Under the pieces are notes generated by a model. That model did no database searches, had not been told where the DNA came from, and saw only the letters and a list, made by a program, of their open reading frames with translations. 64,000 nucleotides of DNA from Cunninghamella blakesleeana (Eukaryota > Mucoromycota > Mucoromycetes > Mucorales > Cunninghamellaceae): the NCBI GenBank assembly GCA_017871115.1, contig JAFCIZ010000001.1:2771501-2835500 (forward strand). Direction: 5' to 3'. Shown here piece by piece: positions 27,238 to 35,827 of the stretch (the stretch's first letter is position 1; every line of letters begins with the position of its first letter). The position numbers and the translations under genes were made by a program.

Positions 27238-27580
27238 TCTTATTTGATAAAAAAATAATTTTAATAATAAAATGAATAAAAATTAGATTTATAGGGAAAA
27301 AAAATGTGTATACGATACAATACTAATAATAATAATAATATTAATATTAATATAAAAAAATATTAAGAGAAAGAGAGAGAAATTTAAAAAAATGAAGCAC
27401 AAAAATTTATATATATCTTCGGCTTAGCCAATTAAATTTTATATCACCAGCCATAAGAATGGCTTTTATTGATGATAACTTTATTTAGGCTTGTATTTTA
27501 TTTATCACTATTGTACAACAACAACAATAAGAGGAGGAATGTATTGTATATCGTACAATTATAGGTTTTTTACACGTTTA
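27238..27580. other. Short intergenic region upstream of the Hsp70-like gene
   Basis: About 340 bp of AT-rich sequence with TAA and GAGA runs, downstream of RBM48 and upstream of the Hsp70-like gene. I found no clear heat-shock element array. Confidence 0.45.
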
Positions 27581-28210
27581 TTATATTCTACGCCTTTGTT
27601 TTTTATTTATCAATGCTTGCTGCTCTATTTTTGGCGGTGGCGGTATTACTTTATGATGAAAATTAATATTTGTTAAAGGTGGTGGTGAATCATGATTTTT
27701 TATTGCTAACGGTGGTGATAATTCAGCTGTTGTTATGAATGGCTGCTGTTGCTGTAATCTTTTTCTTTTTTTATGATTATGAGCATTTCTATTGGTCTCT
27801 TTAGCCAGTTGTTGTAATCTTTTATAAACTGACATTTGTCTGTTTTGAATCTTTAAACGTATATCATTAATAGAATCATGTTCTGGTGCATAGTTTACTT
27901 GAAGTCTAGTTGCATAAAATATATGGCCAGATAGTTTATTTTTTGCTAAACGTCCCTGATCAATACTTGAATAGTGTACATATAATATGTTCGTAAAAGG
28001 ATCTTGATCTTTTTGTTTTTCTAACAATTTCCATTCTATTATATCTCCATATAAACCACATTGTTTTAATAAATCTTGTATAATAGCCTCTTCTCCACTG
28101 AGTGCTGGTATGTTTTTAATAACTATATGCTGTGATTCTTGAGCTATAGTATACACTTTCACCGATCGTGGAAAGCGTGGATCACGATATTCAAGTCTAT
28201 TAGTTGCCAT
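27581..28210 (-). CDS. RBM48: RBM48-like RNA-binding protein (minor spliceosome factor)
   Basis: Intronless 209-aa protein. An RRM occupies residues of about 15-110. Strand 1 follows the family-typical YRDPRFPRSVKVYTIAQESQHIVIKNIPAL. Next come CGLYGDIIEWKLLEKQKDQDPFTNILYVHYSSIDQGRLAKNKLSGHIFYATRLQVNYAPEHDS and IRLKIQNRQMSVYKRL. The pairing of VKVYT..ES near the start with Y-APE-(x)-S plus a following charged helix is the pattern I know from RBM48, which works with ARMC7 in U12-type intron splicing. The last 70 residues are basic and low-complexity (KKRKRLQQQQ) and end KKQRRRI, a likely nuclear localisation signal. The RBM48 call rests on recalled family features, so a search is needed to confirm it. 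Confidence 0.78.
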   Translation of the reverse strand: MATNRLEYRDPRFPRSVKVYTIAQESQHIVIKNIPALSGEEAIIQDLLKQCGLYGDIIEWKLLEKQKDQDPFTNILYVHYSSIDQGRLAKNKLSGHIFYATRLQVNYAPEHDSINDIRLKIQNRQMSVYKRLQQLAKETNRNAHNHKKRKRLQQQQPFITTAELSPPLAIKNHDSPPPLTNINFHHKVIPPPPKIEQQALINKKQRRRI

Positions 28211-28511
28211 ACTGTTAAAAACATGTATTTAAAAAATAAAATAAAAATAATAAATACATATAACTATATAGATAAATTATATCATTAAAATCAAATACAT
28301 TTAATAATAAAAAAAAATAATAAAATTAAAAAAAATAGTTTAGGGGAGGAAAAAAAAATACTTTGCAAAAAAAATAGCTGTTTAATCCAATCGTTTCAAG
28401 CTCCGCATTTTAGAAAGTTTTCATCATGATTGAGTTTAAAAATAGTAAAATTTGTTGTAAATATATGTTACAAAAAACATATAGTATCAGTCGATTTTGG
28501 AGACATGAAGA
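28211..28511. other. Flank between RBM48 and tRNA-Lys copy 1
   Basis: AT-rich. The last 45-60 bp before the tRNA (about 28465-28511) are shared with the other tRNA-Lys copies (core ATCGATTTTGAAGACATGAA with one to three changes), so they belong to a duplicated cassette. Confidence 0.5.
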
Positions 28512-28584
28512 GCCTTGCTAGCTCAATCGGCAGAGCGTGAGACTCTTAATCTCAAGGTTGGGGGTTCGACCCCCCCGTAGGGCT
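28512..28584 (+). tRNA. tRNA-Lys(CUU), copy 1
   Basis: Complete 73-nt cloverleaf without intron. The acceptor is GCCTTGC/GTAGGGC with two G-U pairs. The D arm is GCTC...GAGC. The anticodon stem is TGAGA/TCTCA with loop CTCTTAA (anticodon CTT). The T arm is GGGGG-TTCGACC-CCCCC. No CCA is encoded. A T-run after position 28584 serves as Pol III terminator. An LTR begins 78 bp further on. Confidence 0.95.
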
Positions 28585-28661
28585 TTCTTTTTTTTACAAA
28601 CCCCGTTCGGATAAAAATTTAAGCATTTGAATTTTATTGGCTGGATTAAAAAAATTATGCC

Positions 28662-29369
28662 TGTTGTGTAAATTTTTGGTTGTTTGAAAAGTAGAATTTC
28701 CTTTTTTAGTTTTGGAAAGTAGATAGTTATATAGTTTAGTTTAATTGTCAGTGAGCACCAGTATCTTGTTTTATAAGTAGATACAACTTAGTTTAGATTA
28801 ATAGTTTAAGATAAAAAATAAAATAAAAATAAAATAAAATAAAATTATATAATTGGATAAAGATCAACAATTATATAGACAAAGTAATAAAATTAAAATA
28901 AAATAAATATAATATCGGATAAAGATCAACGATTATTATAATAAAATAATATAAAGTAATATTGGATAGTAATCAACAATATTAATATAAAATAAAAATA
29001 ATCTTTAGCTAAAAAGATGAGTTAAGAGAATTTAATATATAGAAATCTTTCTTTTATTCAAAATTAACTGAAGTTTTTCAAAAATAAAATAAAATCTCGC
29101 TCCTTTATATATAAAAATGATCTGAATTCAAACCCAGATTGGTAGGTAAGTTATAAAGACCATTATAACAAGGAGGAGTATAAATTGATAAAGTTATAAA
29201 AGATAAAATAAATAAATATATATATAATTATGAAATACTATTGGATAAAATATAAGGTTAATATATATATATACATATATTTATATATGCAAAAACACTT
29301 GTTTAAAAATATATTTAAAAATTATTTTTAGGATTATTTAGGTATGGTAAGTTCAACCATACCATAACA
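28662..29369 (-). repeat. 3' LTR of element 1 (708 bp)
   Basis: Starts TGTTGTGTAAA and ends CCATAACA on the + strand. On the element strand it carries a TATA box (TATAAAAC at about 28765-28775), then a copy of the primer-binding-site core (28749-28760). An 8-bp inverted repeat GGTATGGT/ACCATACC lies at 29341-29348/29356-29363 near its U3 end. A motif like GGATAAAGATCAAC occurs three times. Confidence 0.93.
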
Positions 29370-29524
29370 TCCCTCCACCACGATTTAGATGACGCCGCAT
29401 CTTTTTCATGCGTCCAGGTATCTAAATTTATTATCCTTTTGATCATAACCTGGTCGAGTTCATGGGAATCAACAAGATCTTCTTGAGAGAGTAGTTTGTT
29501 TGTTTGGTTATCTTGTGGAGTCAT
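29315..29524 (-). CDS. Small ORF downstream of integrase, running into the 3' LTR (element 1)
   Basis: 69 aa of unknown function. Its last about 18 codons lie inside the LTR. The C-terminal half is Trp-rich (NLDTWTHEKDAASSKSWWRDVMVWLNL). Element 2 has a 152-aa ORF in the same place with a similar DHWTEEEFDKAG...FVDV stretch, which suggests a common origin. There is no signal peptide or membrane span, so it is not an envelope gene. It could be a truncated version of the longer ORF. The reality of the protein is uncertain. Confidence 0.45.
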   Translation of the reverse strand: MTPQDNQTNKLLSQEDLVDSHELDQVMIKRIINLDTWTHEKDAASSKSWWRDVMVWLNLPYLNNPKNNF

Positions 29525-29723
29525 CTTTAATATCGTTAATATTATTTTTTTTTTTTTTTTTTATTATTATATTTTTTTTTTTTTTTTGAATAAAGAAAAA
29601 TTATAATATAATTTTTCCTTATTTATAGTTTTTTTTTTTTTTCGGAATTTTAAATATATATATAAAGTTTTTCTTTTTTTTTTTTTTTTAATTTTCTTTT
29701 TCCCATAAATTTTTTTTTTTTTT

Positions 29724-31037
29724 TTATACGATTGTCTTTTTAGCAAAGTCAATCCAAAATACGTCAGGCATCTGCAACAACTTCAATTTATTGCCGTGTA
29801 TTCTTCTTAGTTTGGTATTGGTCACGTTGAATTCTTTTATCAGATAAGTACCTTTACCTAAACTTTGATGAACAATATATTTGCCTTTCCAGTTATCTGA
29901 TATTTTGCCACCCCAAGAGTTTGATTTTCTTCCAATATACATCATAACAATATCACCAATCCTAAAAGGCGGTTTCCATTCCTTCTTTTCATTATTAATC
30001 TTCTTGTCAATGGCCTTCTTTTGATTCTTTTGGGATTTCTTTATAAATTCTGCAGCGTCTTCTCTTATCTGTTTTAGTGACAATAATTCTTTTGCAGCAC
30101 GTACGTGTAACTGATATTGGAATCTTGCAGAATTTACTTCTATTGGTATATCCATAAATAAATCATAAGGTGTTTTTGCTTCATGCCCGTAAGTTAAATA
30201 AAAAGGAGAATAATTTGTTGATTTTTGTTTGATAGTACGATAGGCAAATAGAACGGAAGGTAAATATTGATCCCATACTTGTTTTTCTTTATTGTTTAAC
30301 TTTTTTAGAATAGCGCCTAAAGTGGAATTAAACTTTTCTATCAACCCGTTTGCTTGCGAATTTCCAACACTTATAGTTTTATGGTGGATATTATATTGGA
30401 AGCAGACTTTTTTAATTAATTCACCTATAAATGGTTTTCCATTATCTGTAATTATTATGTGTGGCGCACCGTGTCGACAAATAATATCTTCATAAATAAA
30501 CAATGCTATTTCGGCTGCAGTTTGGAATTTTAATGCACGAGCTTCAACCCATTTCGTTAGATAATCAATACCTGCAACTATATATCTATATCCATTTTTA
30601 GATGTAGAAATATGTTTGACATCTAATGCCCATTGGAAGAAAGGTTTGGATGTTGTTGGAATAGGGTGTAATAATTCGTTATGTTTAGCAGGACCTGTAG
30701 TTTGACATCTACTGCATTTCTTGACGTAATTCTGTACATCTTTTGTCATATTTTCCCAATAATAATGATTTGCAAGTTTGAATAATGTGTTGTGGTAACC
30801 CATATGTCCTCCTAATGGATGTTGATGATGCATATATAATGCTTCTGACACTTGATCTTTATTTAAAACTTTTCTTATCGTCTGCAAGTTAATATTATAT
30901 CGGTACAATTCGTTGTTGTGTATGATAAATTTGTGGGAATGTTTTTGTAAATAATTCTTTTCTTTATCGGTGATGTTATCAGGTAATTTTAATGTTGATA
31001 AATAATTTTTTATTAAATCAATTTTGTTTTGTTCCAT
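29724..31037 (-). CDS. Integrase as a separate ORF (element 1)
   Basis: 437-aa retroviral-type integrase that inserts element cDNA. The N-terminal zinc finger is HHCC (HHQHPLGGHMGYHNT...KKCSRCQ, residues of about 70-115). The DDE core has Asp in ALDVKH, Asp in IITDNGKPF, and Glu in GLIEKFNSTLG. The C-terminal module (FRIGDIVMMYIG...NWKGKYIVHQSLGKGTYLIK) corresponds to the GPY/F-like fold. The protein ends shortly after, with no chromodomain. It starts at its own ATG, 245 bp beyond the stop of the RT-RNase H ORF. This differs from the single Pol ORF usual in Ty3/gypsy elements. How it is expressed is unknown (splicing, internal initiation or a separate transcript). Confidence 0.92.
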   Translation of the reverse strand: MEQNKIDLIKNYLSTLKLPDNITDKEKNYLQKHSHKFIIHNNELYRYNINLQTIRKVLNKDQVSEALYMHHQHPLGGHMGYHNTLFKLANHYYWENMTKDVQNYVKKCSRCQTTGPAKHNELLHPIPTTSKPFFQWALDVKHISTSKNGYRYIVAGIDYLTKWVEARALKFQTAAEIALFIYEDIICRHGAPHIIITDNGKPFIGELIKKVCFQYNIHHKTISVGNSQANGLIEKFNSTLGAILKKLNNKEKQVWDQYLPSVLFAYRTIKQKSTNYSPFYLTYGHEAKTPYDLFMDIPIEVNSARFQYQLHVRAAKELLSLKQIREDAAEFIKKSQKNQKKAIDKKINNEKKEWKPPFRIGDIVMMYIGRKSNSWGGKISDNWKGKYIVHQSLGKGTYLIKEFNVTNTKLRRIHGNKLKLLQMPDVFWIDFAKKTIV

Positions 31038-31282
31038 TTTTACTGATATTAGTTGTAAATTTCTTGTATTTAGATTCTTGAATATATTGTTGAATAATAT
31101 TTTAGTAATACTGATAAATAGTGTTGATCGATTATAAGTGTAAGTATGCAGCTTTTTACGACTTCAGCAAAACTTGGTCGAGTAGTAAGTAATTGAATTT
31201 TTTTTTTTTGTTTTTGTTTGTTTTTGTTTTTTGTTTTTTTTTTTTTTATATATATGTATTTATATTTATGCATTTTGTTATT

Positions 31283-34200
31283 TTAGTAGCCTAGCCTTGA
31301 AAGAAAATCAGCAGCTTCTTGTTTTCTTCCAGCTCTATATTTGATTTCAAATTCATAATCGGCTAAATATGTGATCCATCTTGCAACAATTCCAGTAACT
31401 TTTGGTGATTCAATTAACCATCTTAACGGCGAATGATCAGATATAACAGTAAACTTCTTTCCCAATAAATACGGTCTGAATATTTGTAAACTCCATACCA
31501 AAGCAAGACATTCTAATTTAGTAGCACCATAGTTTAATTCACTATTCTTCAATCCTCTACTGGCAAATATTATAGGATGTTCACGACCATCATCATCTAG
31601 TTGTGTTAATATAGAACCTAGTCCTAGTTGTGAAGCATCGCATACAACAATGAATGGTTTATCAAAATCAGGTCTTCTTAATATTGGAGCATTGATTAGA
31701 TTTTCCTTTAATTTTTCAAAAGCTTTTGTTGTATCTTCTGTCCATGGTATTCTCTTTTTGGTTTTTGTTTGCTCATGTAATGGCCTAGCAGTAGCAGCAA
31801 ATCCTTTTACAAATCTTCTGTAATATGAAGCTAAACCTAAGAAGCCTCTAACTTGTTTAATTGTTTTTGGTATTGGATAATCTTTAACCTTTGCAATTTT
31901 ATCTGGATCAGTCTTGATTCCTTCAGCAGTTATTATGTATCCTAAAAATTTTAATTCATCTTTAAAGAATATACACTTTTCAATATTAAACACCAATCCA
32001 CCTCTTCTAGTGTATTCGAATAATCTTTCCAAGTCAATTAGGTGTTGATCCAAGTTTTTAGAATGTACATTAAGATCATCAATAAATGCAACTAGATTAC
32101 TATGCAGCAAATCTTTATAACAGATATCAATTAATCTTTGGAAAGTGGCAGGACTATTCACCAATCCCATTGGCAGCATTTCATATTGATAAGTACCAAA
32201 TTTAGTTGTAAAGCCAGTTAATTCTTTACTTGATTCTTTTAATGGAACTTGATGGAAACCAGATCTTAAATCCAAAGCAGAAAATATTTTTGATTTTCCA
32301 AGTTCGTCAATTAAATCATCAATACGTGGTAGCGGATATGAATCAACTTTTGTATGTGTATTCAGTTTACGATAGTCAACTACCATACGATATTCACCAT
32401 TCTTCTTTTTGACTAAGATAATTGGTGCAGTAAAAGGAGAATTTGAAGGTTTTATAATTCCCAATTCACAAAGACGGTCTAATTCATTCTTCAAATATTC
32501 TTGTTCACTTGGTCCCAATCTATATGGTCTGTGTCTGATAGGTAATGTATTTTCTTTTAATATTATTTCGTGTTCTATTAATGTAGTTTTTCCCATTTTA
32601 TCATTATTCCAATCAAAGATATCTTGATAATGGTGTATTAATTTATAAAATTTCTTTTTATATTCTTCAGGTATATCACCCATTTGGATTTTTCCTTTTA
32701 TATTAGGATCAAGTATAATTTCTTCAGTATCATCTTCCAGCAGCGAAGGTGGTAAATCTCTATAGTGGTCTTCAAAATCATAACCAGTATATTCGACATA
32801 TGGATCCTTTTGTATTGGAAATTGTTTCCTATTTATGAATTCACCTAGTATGTTGTTTGGCGGTATTTCCATCATGTCTTCAGTTTTATTTATAATTTCC
32901 AAGATTACATCAAAGTCTTCGTGCTTGTCCAAAAATTCGTCAAGACGTTTAAAATATGGAACAATTATATTTTCATCAATAGCATAATTGATTTGACAAA
33001 TATGATAAGGTGGTATTGATAAACCAGTACTTCCACTTAATATCATCATAGTACCTTCATCTTTATTTGGACGTGTTTGGATTACTGGACTTTTTTCATG
33101 ATCATCCATTAGATAAAAGTCTTCATCATCTTGTACAGCATCTTCTTCATTACTATCAGTAGATTCTTCGTCATCAATCGAATCTTCATCATTAGAATCA
33201 GTATCATCTTCAGATTCACTAGTATTTGATAGATTATCAGCTACTTCTTCACCTTGTGGCTGTTCCAATTCGTATTTAACATTTGTAACACGTTGATATG
33301 TATATGGACGTTCATTTGTTTTTATATATGTAATTGGAATTTCTTGTGTACGACGTTTATAAGTCACCTTTAAAGTACCTGTTTTAAAGTTAATTACTGC
33401 TTGTGCATGATCCAACCAACTAGTACCTAACACTATATGTTGTGGACACTTTGGTAATACTTCAACATCAATTGGTATAGTTAATCCTTCACCAACAGTA
33501 ATAGGAACATCATGAATTACACCTAGTGCAGGTTGTTTAGTACCATTTCCCATTACAAAAATACTTGTAGATGGTGCATCAATTTCTAGATCTAATGATT
33601 TCATCATTGCCCTGGACATACAAGCTCTTGCAGCTCCACAATCAATTAATCCAGTAACTTTTACATCATTCACCATTATATCAGCATATGCAGCGGTAGT
33701 TACAACATCACTATTATCAATAGAATTTAGTTGTACATCTTTTTCCTTACCTTTATCAACTGGTCTTTTTATTCTTGATTGTCTACAAGCTGTAATCAAT
33801 TCTCTTCTTAATGGAGCAGATATAGTTATAAGATCACCAACATTAATATTAGCTTTTTGATGTAATATATCTTCAGAAATATTATAATTTATTGGTAATG
33901 GTTGTGATTTCCTTTTTGGTGTCTTCTTCTTTTTATCAACAGGTGGTACTTGAATGGATACTTTTTTCCTTTTATCATTTATTACTTGTACTTCTTCCAT
34001 CATATCATTATTATTTGATTTAGAAGGTTCAGTTACATCTTGATTTGGATGCTGTGAAAATACGTTTTGGAAAAATGGATTATTTTGTGGTGGAACATGT
34101 GTATGATCACGAATATCTTGTTGTACTTGTTGTGGAATAGATTTTGTAGCAGCTGCTGATGTACTTGGTTTTTCTATAGTCTTCCTTGTACGTGGTTTTC

Positions 34201-34492
34201 TTATTGCTTTTTCAACAACTGGTGGTTTTGGATTTGCAGCAACATTAAAATCACAATCATTGATTTCTTGATCACTATCTAATATATTTTGAAGATAATA
34301 ATGATTTTGTGCTGATAAATAATCATTATGGTTGTCCATTATGTTATGTGGAACGTAAGTATTGGGATTATAATTTCGTGTATTTAAGTTGTCATTATTT
34401 GGTGTATTATAGTTGTGATATTTATTAATATTATTTTCTTGATATAGTTGATTATTATTTGGATGGATGGATTTTGTAATAGGGATTCCCAA
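31283..34492 (-). CDS. pol: Pol part 1: protease, reverse transcriptase, RNase H (element 1)
   Basis: 1069 aa from the first ATG. The frame is open upstream to the gag stop, so it is probably made as a Gag-Pol fusion by -1 frameshifting. The first about 270 residues are Asn-rich and basic linker. Retropepsin: VTGLIDCGAARACMS, with DCG in the active-site position. An acidic stretch follows (SEDDTDSNDEDSIDDEE). RT: IIKPSNSPFTAPIILVKKKNG, FSALDLRSGFHQVPL, MPMGLVNSPATFQRLI and FIDDLNVHS. RNase H: VCDASQLGLGSILTQ, TKLECLALVW and SDHSPLRWL. It stops directly after RNase H (ADFLSRLGY), so the integrase is missing from this ORF. No inactivating break is seen. Confidence 0.93.
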   Translation of the reverse strand: MGIPITKSIHPNNNQLYQENNINKYHNYNTPNNDNLNTRNYNPNTYVPHNIMDNHNDYLSAQNHYYLQNILDSDQEINDCDFNVAANPKPPVVEKAIRKPRTRKTIEKPSTSAAATKSIPQQVQQDIRDHTHVPPQNNPFFQNVFSQHPNQDVTEPSKSNNNDMMEEVQVINDKRKKVSIQVPPVDKKKKTPKRKSQPLPINYNISEDILHQKANINVGDLITISAPLRRELITACRQSRIKRPVDKGKEKDVQLNSIDNSDVVTTAAYADIMVNDVKVTGLIDCGAARACMSRAMMKSLDLEIDAPSTSIFVMGNGTKQPALGVIHDVPITVGEGLTIPIDVEVLPKCPQHIVLGTSWLDHAQAVINFKTGTLKVTYKRRTQEIPITYIKTNERPYTYQRVTNVKYELEQPQGEEVADNLSNTSESEDDTDSNDEDSIDDEESTDSNEEDAVQDDEDFYLMDDHEKSPVIQTRPNKDEGTMMILSGSTGLSIPPYHICQINYAIDENIIVPYFKRLDEFLDKHEDFDVILEIINKTEDMMEIPPNNILGEFINRKQFPIQKDPYVEYTGYDFEDHYRDLPPSLLEDDTEEIILDPNIKGKIQMGDIPEEYKKKFYKLIHHYQDIFDWNNDKMGKTTLIEHEIILKENTLPIRHRPYRLGPSEQEYLKNELDRLCELGIIKPSNSPFTAPIILVKKKNGEYRMVVDYRKLNTHTKVDSYPLPRIDDLIDELGKSKIFSALDLRSGFHQVPLKESSKELTGFTTKFGTYQYEMLPMGLVNSPATFQRLIDICYKDLLHSNLVAFIDDLNVHSKNLDQHLIDLERLFEYTRRGGLVFNIEKCIFFKDELKFLGYIITAEGIKTDPDKIAKVKDYPIPKTIKQVRGFLGLASYYRRFVKGFAATARPLHEQTKTKKRIPWTEDTTKAFEKLKENLINAPILRRPDFDKPFIVVCDASQLGLGSILTQLDDDGREHPIIFASRGLKNSELNYGATKLECLALVWSLQIFRPYLLGKKFTVISDHSPLRWLIESPKVTGIVARWITYLADYEFEIKYRAGRKQEAADFLSRLGY

Positions 34493-34528
34493 TTGACCAT
34501 CTGTAACAATTGCCCTATTTAGTTTTTT
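34482..34528 (-). promoter_or_regulatory. -1 programmed frameshift signal, gag to pol (element 1)
   Basis: Heptamer A AAA AAC (34522-34528, element strand) is in the gag frame and sits immediately before the gag stop TAA (34519-34521). Six nt later a hairpin can form. Its outer GGG/CCC pairs and inner CAATTG/CAATTG pairs (34507-34512 with 34490-34495) close an 11-nt loop. The pol ORF is in the -1 frame. Element 2 has the same arrangement. Confidence 0.8.
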
Positions 34529-35652
34529 GAACCATTAACTGGTGTGTTATTTTGATTATTATTTGGTGGATTATTATTTGATGGATTATTATAAGGATTT
34601 TGTTGTGGATAATTATATTGTGGATTATAATTATTGTTATTTTGCATTTGATTTCCTTGATAATAATAATCTCTGTTATTATAATTATCTTCAGGTAAAT
34701 ATTGATTGTTATAATTATGATTATTGTTGTTGTTATTATTATTATATTGACGATAATTGTTATACTGATTATTTCTGTATTTTTGATTATTATTTCTGTT
34801 ATAATTATTAGGTCCATTATATGATTGGTTGTTACGATTATTATTGTTGTTGTTTCTTTGGTTATTGTATGAACCTCTTTTGTCTTCTAATTTGGTGTTT
34901 ATTAATTTTTCCATGTGACCTAAAAGTCTTTGCATCAAAGCAGATTCTCCATCAACATGTTCAGCAGTATTTAAAGATGTATTGCCATTATAATCACCAT
35001 AATTATTATTTGACTTCTTTTTATGGCCTCCAGCAAATCTATTAGCATTAGTAAGATTACATACAGATGGTAATGATTGTATGTGTCTTGTCTTCCACCA
35101 ATTTTCGGCATAGTTATACCATTGATTCAATGTTTCAGCACCTTGATCCATACAATGCATTCTAATTTCTTCTTTTAAACCAGCACGGAATCTCATCAAA
35201 ATAATATGATCATCCTTTAATTGTGCCAATCTTGCCATTTCTTGGATACGTGCCAAGAAGTTCTTTGGTCTTTCGTCATTGCCTTGTTTAATAGTACCAA
35301 GTGCAATTTCGTATGATAATATCAATTCTTTGGTGACATACTTTTCCCTTAAAGCATTCATCAATTTTTGATAGTCGTTAGCCATATTTGGATCTTGTTC
35401 TAATTGTTCAAAATAGAATTCAGCAGGACCAGACAATTGCACCTTCAAGATAATTGCCCTTCTATCCATACCAACTCTAGATAATTTAAAATAATTTTCC
35501 AAGGACTTTTCAAAATAACGAAAGTCTTCGTCATCAGAACCTGAAAAAGTTAAAAGATTAAGCTTCAGCTTAGCAGCAAGGTTAGGATCATGGTGATGAT
35601 CATGATTTTCCAACGCGGTTTGCTCGATACTTGATTTTTGTGGATTTTCCAT
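34519..35652 (-). CDS. gag: Gag (element 1)
   Basis: 377 aa. Residues of about 30-200 resemble the Ty3/gypsy retrotransposon Gag/capsid fold (LLTFSGSDDEDFRYFEKSLENYFKL...RPKNFLARIQEMARLAQLKDDHIILMRFRAGLKEEIRMHCM...QWYNYAENWWK). The C-terminal about 130 residues are Asn/Tyr/Arg/Gln-rich low complexity. There is no CX2CX4HX4C zinc knuckle. The basic low-complexity tail may take over RNA binding (inference). The start at 35652 lies about 150 bp after the primer-binding site. Confidence 0.88.
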   Translation of the reverse strand: MENPQKSSIEQTALENHDHHHDPNLAAKLKLNLLTFSGSDDEDFRYFEKSLENYFKLSRVGMDRRAIILKVQLSGPAEFYFEQLEQDPNMANDYQKLMNALREKYVTKELILSYEIALGTIKQGNDERPKNFLARIQEMARLAQLKDDHIILMRFRAGLKEEIRMHCMDQGAETLNQWYNYAENWWKTRHIQSLPSVCNLTNANRFAGGHKKKSNNNYGDYNGNTSLNTAEHVDGESALMQRLLGHMEKLINTKLEDKRGSYNNQRNNNNNNRNNQSYNGPNNYNRNNNQKYRNNQYNNYRQYNNNNNNNNHNYNNQYLPEDNYNNRDYYYQGNQMQNNNNYNPQYNYPQQNPYNNPSNNNPPNNNQNNTPVNGSKN

Positions 35653-35804
35653 TGGAATATAAAGATAAGTTTTTGAAATAGGATGATAAAGTTTGTATAT
35701 TTTTAAAGTAGTTGTTTACTTGAATTTAAGTATTCTTGATTATATTCTTTTATAGATTTAGTTATTCCTTGATAATTAGTGTTTCCCTAGATTTTTAGTA
35801 TTAC

Positions 35805-35822
35805 CCCCGCCAGTGAGCACCA
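35805..35822 (-). other. Primer-binding site (element 1)
   Basis: On the element strand, TGGTGCTCACTGGCGGGG begins 5 nt inside the 5' LTR edge. The + strand reads as the last 18 nt of a tRNA including CCA. The acceptor would be GCTCACT/AGTGAGC with discriminator A. I cannot name that tRNA, and it is not the tRNA-Lys found here. Element 2 has the same site. Confidence 0.8.
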
Positions 35823-35827
35823 AAATA

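Noticed and set aside
34542..35045. Plus-strand ORFs rich in Tyr/Cys/Asp opposite gag
   Set aside because: Antisense shadow of the Asn-rich repeats in Gag.
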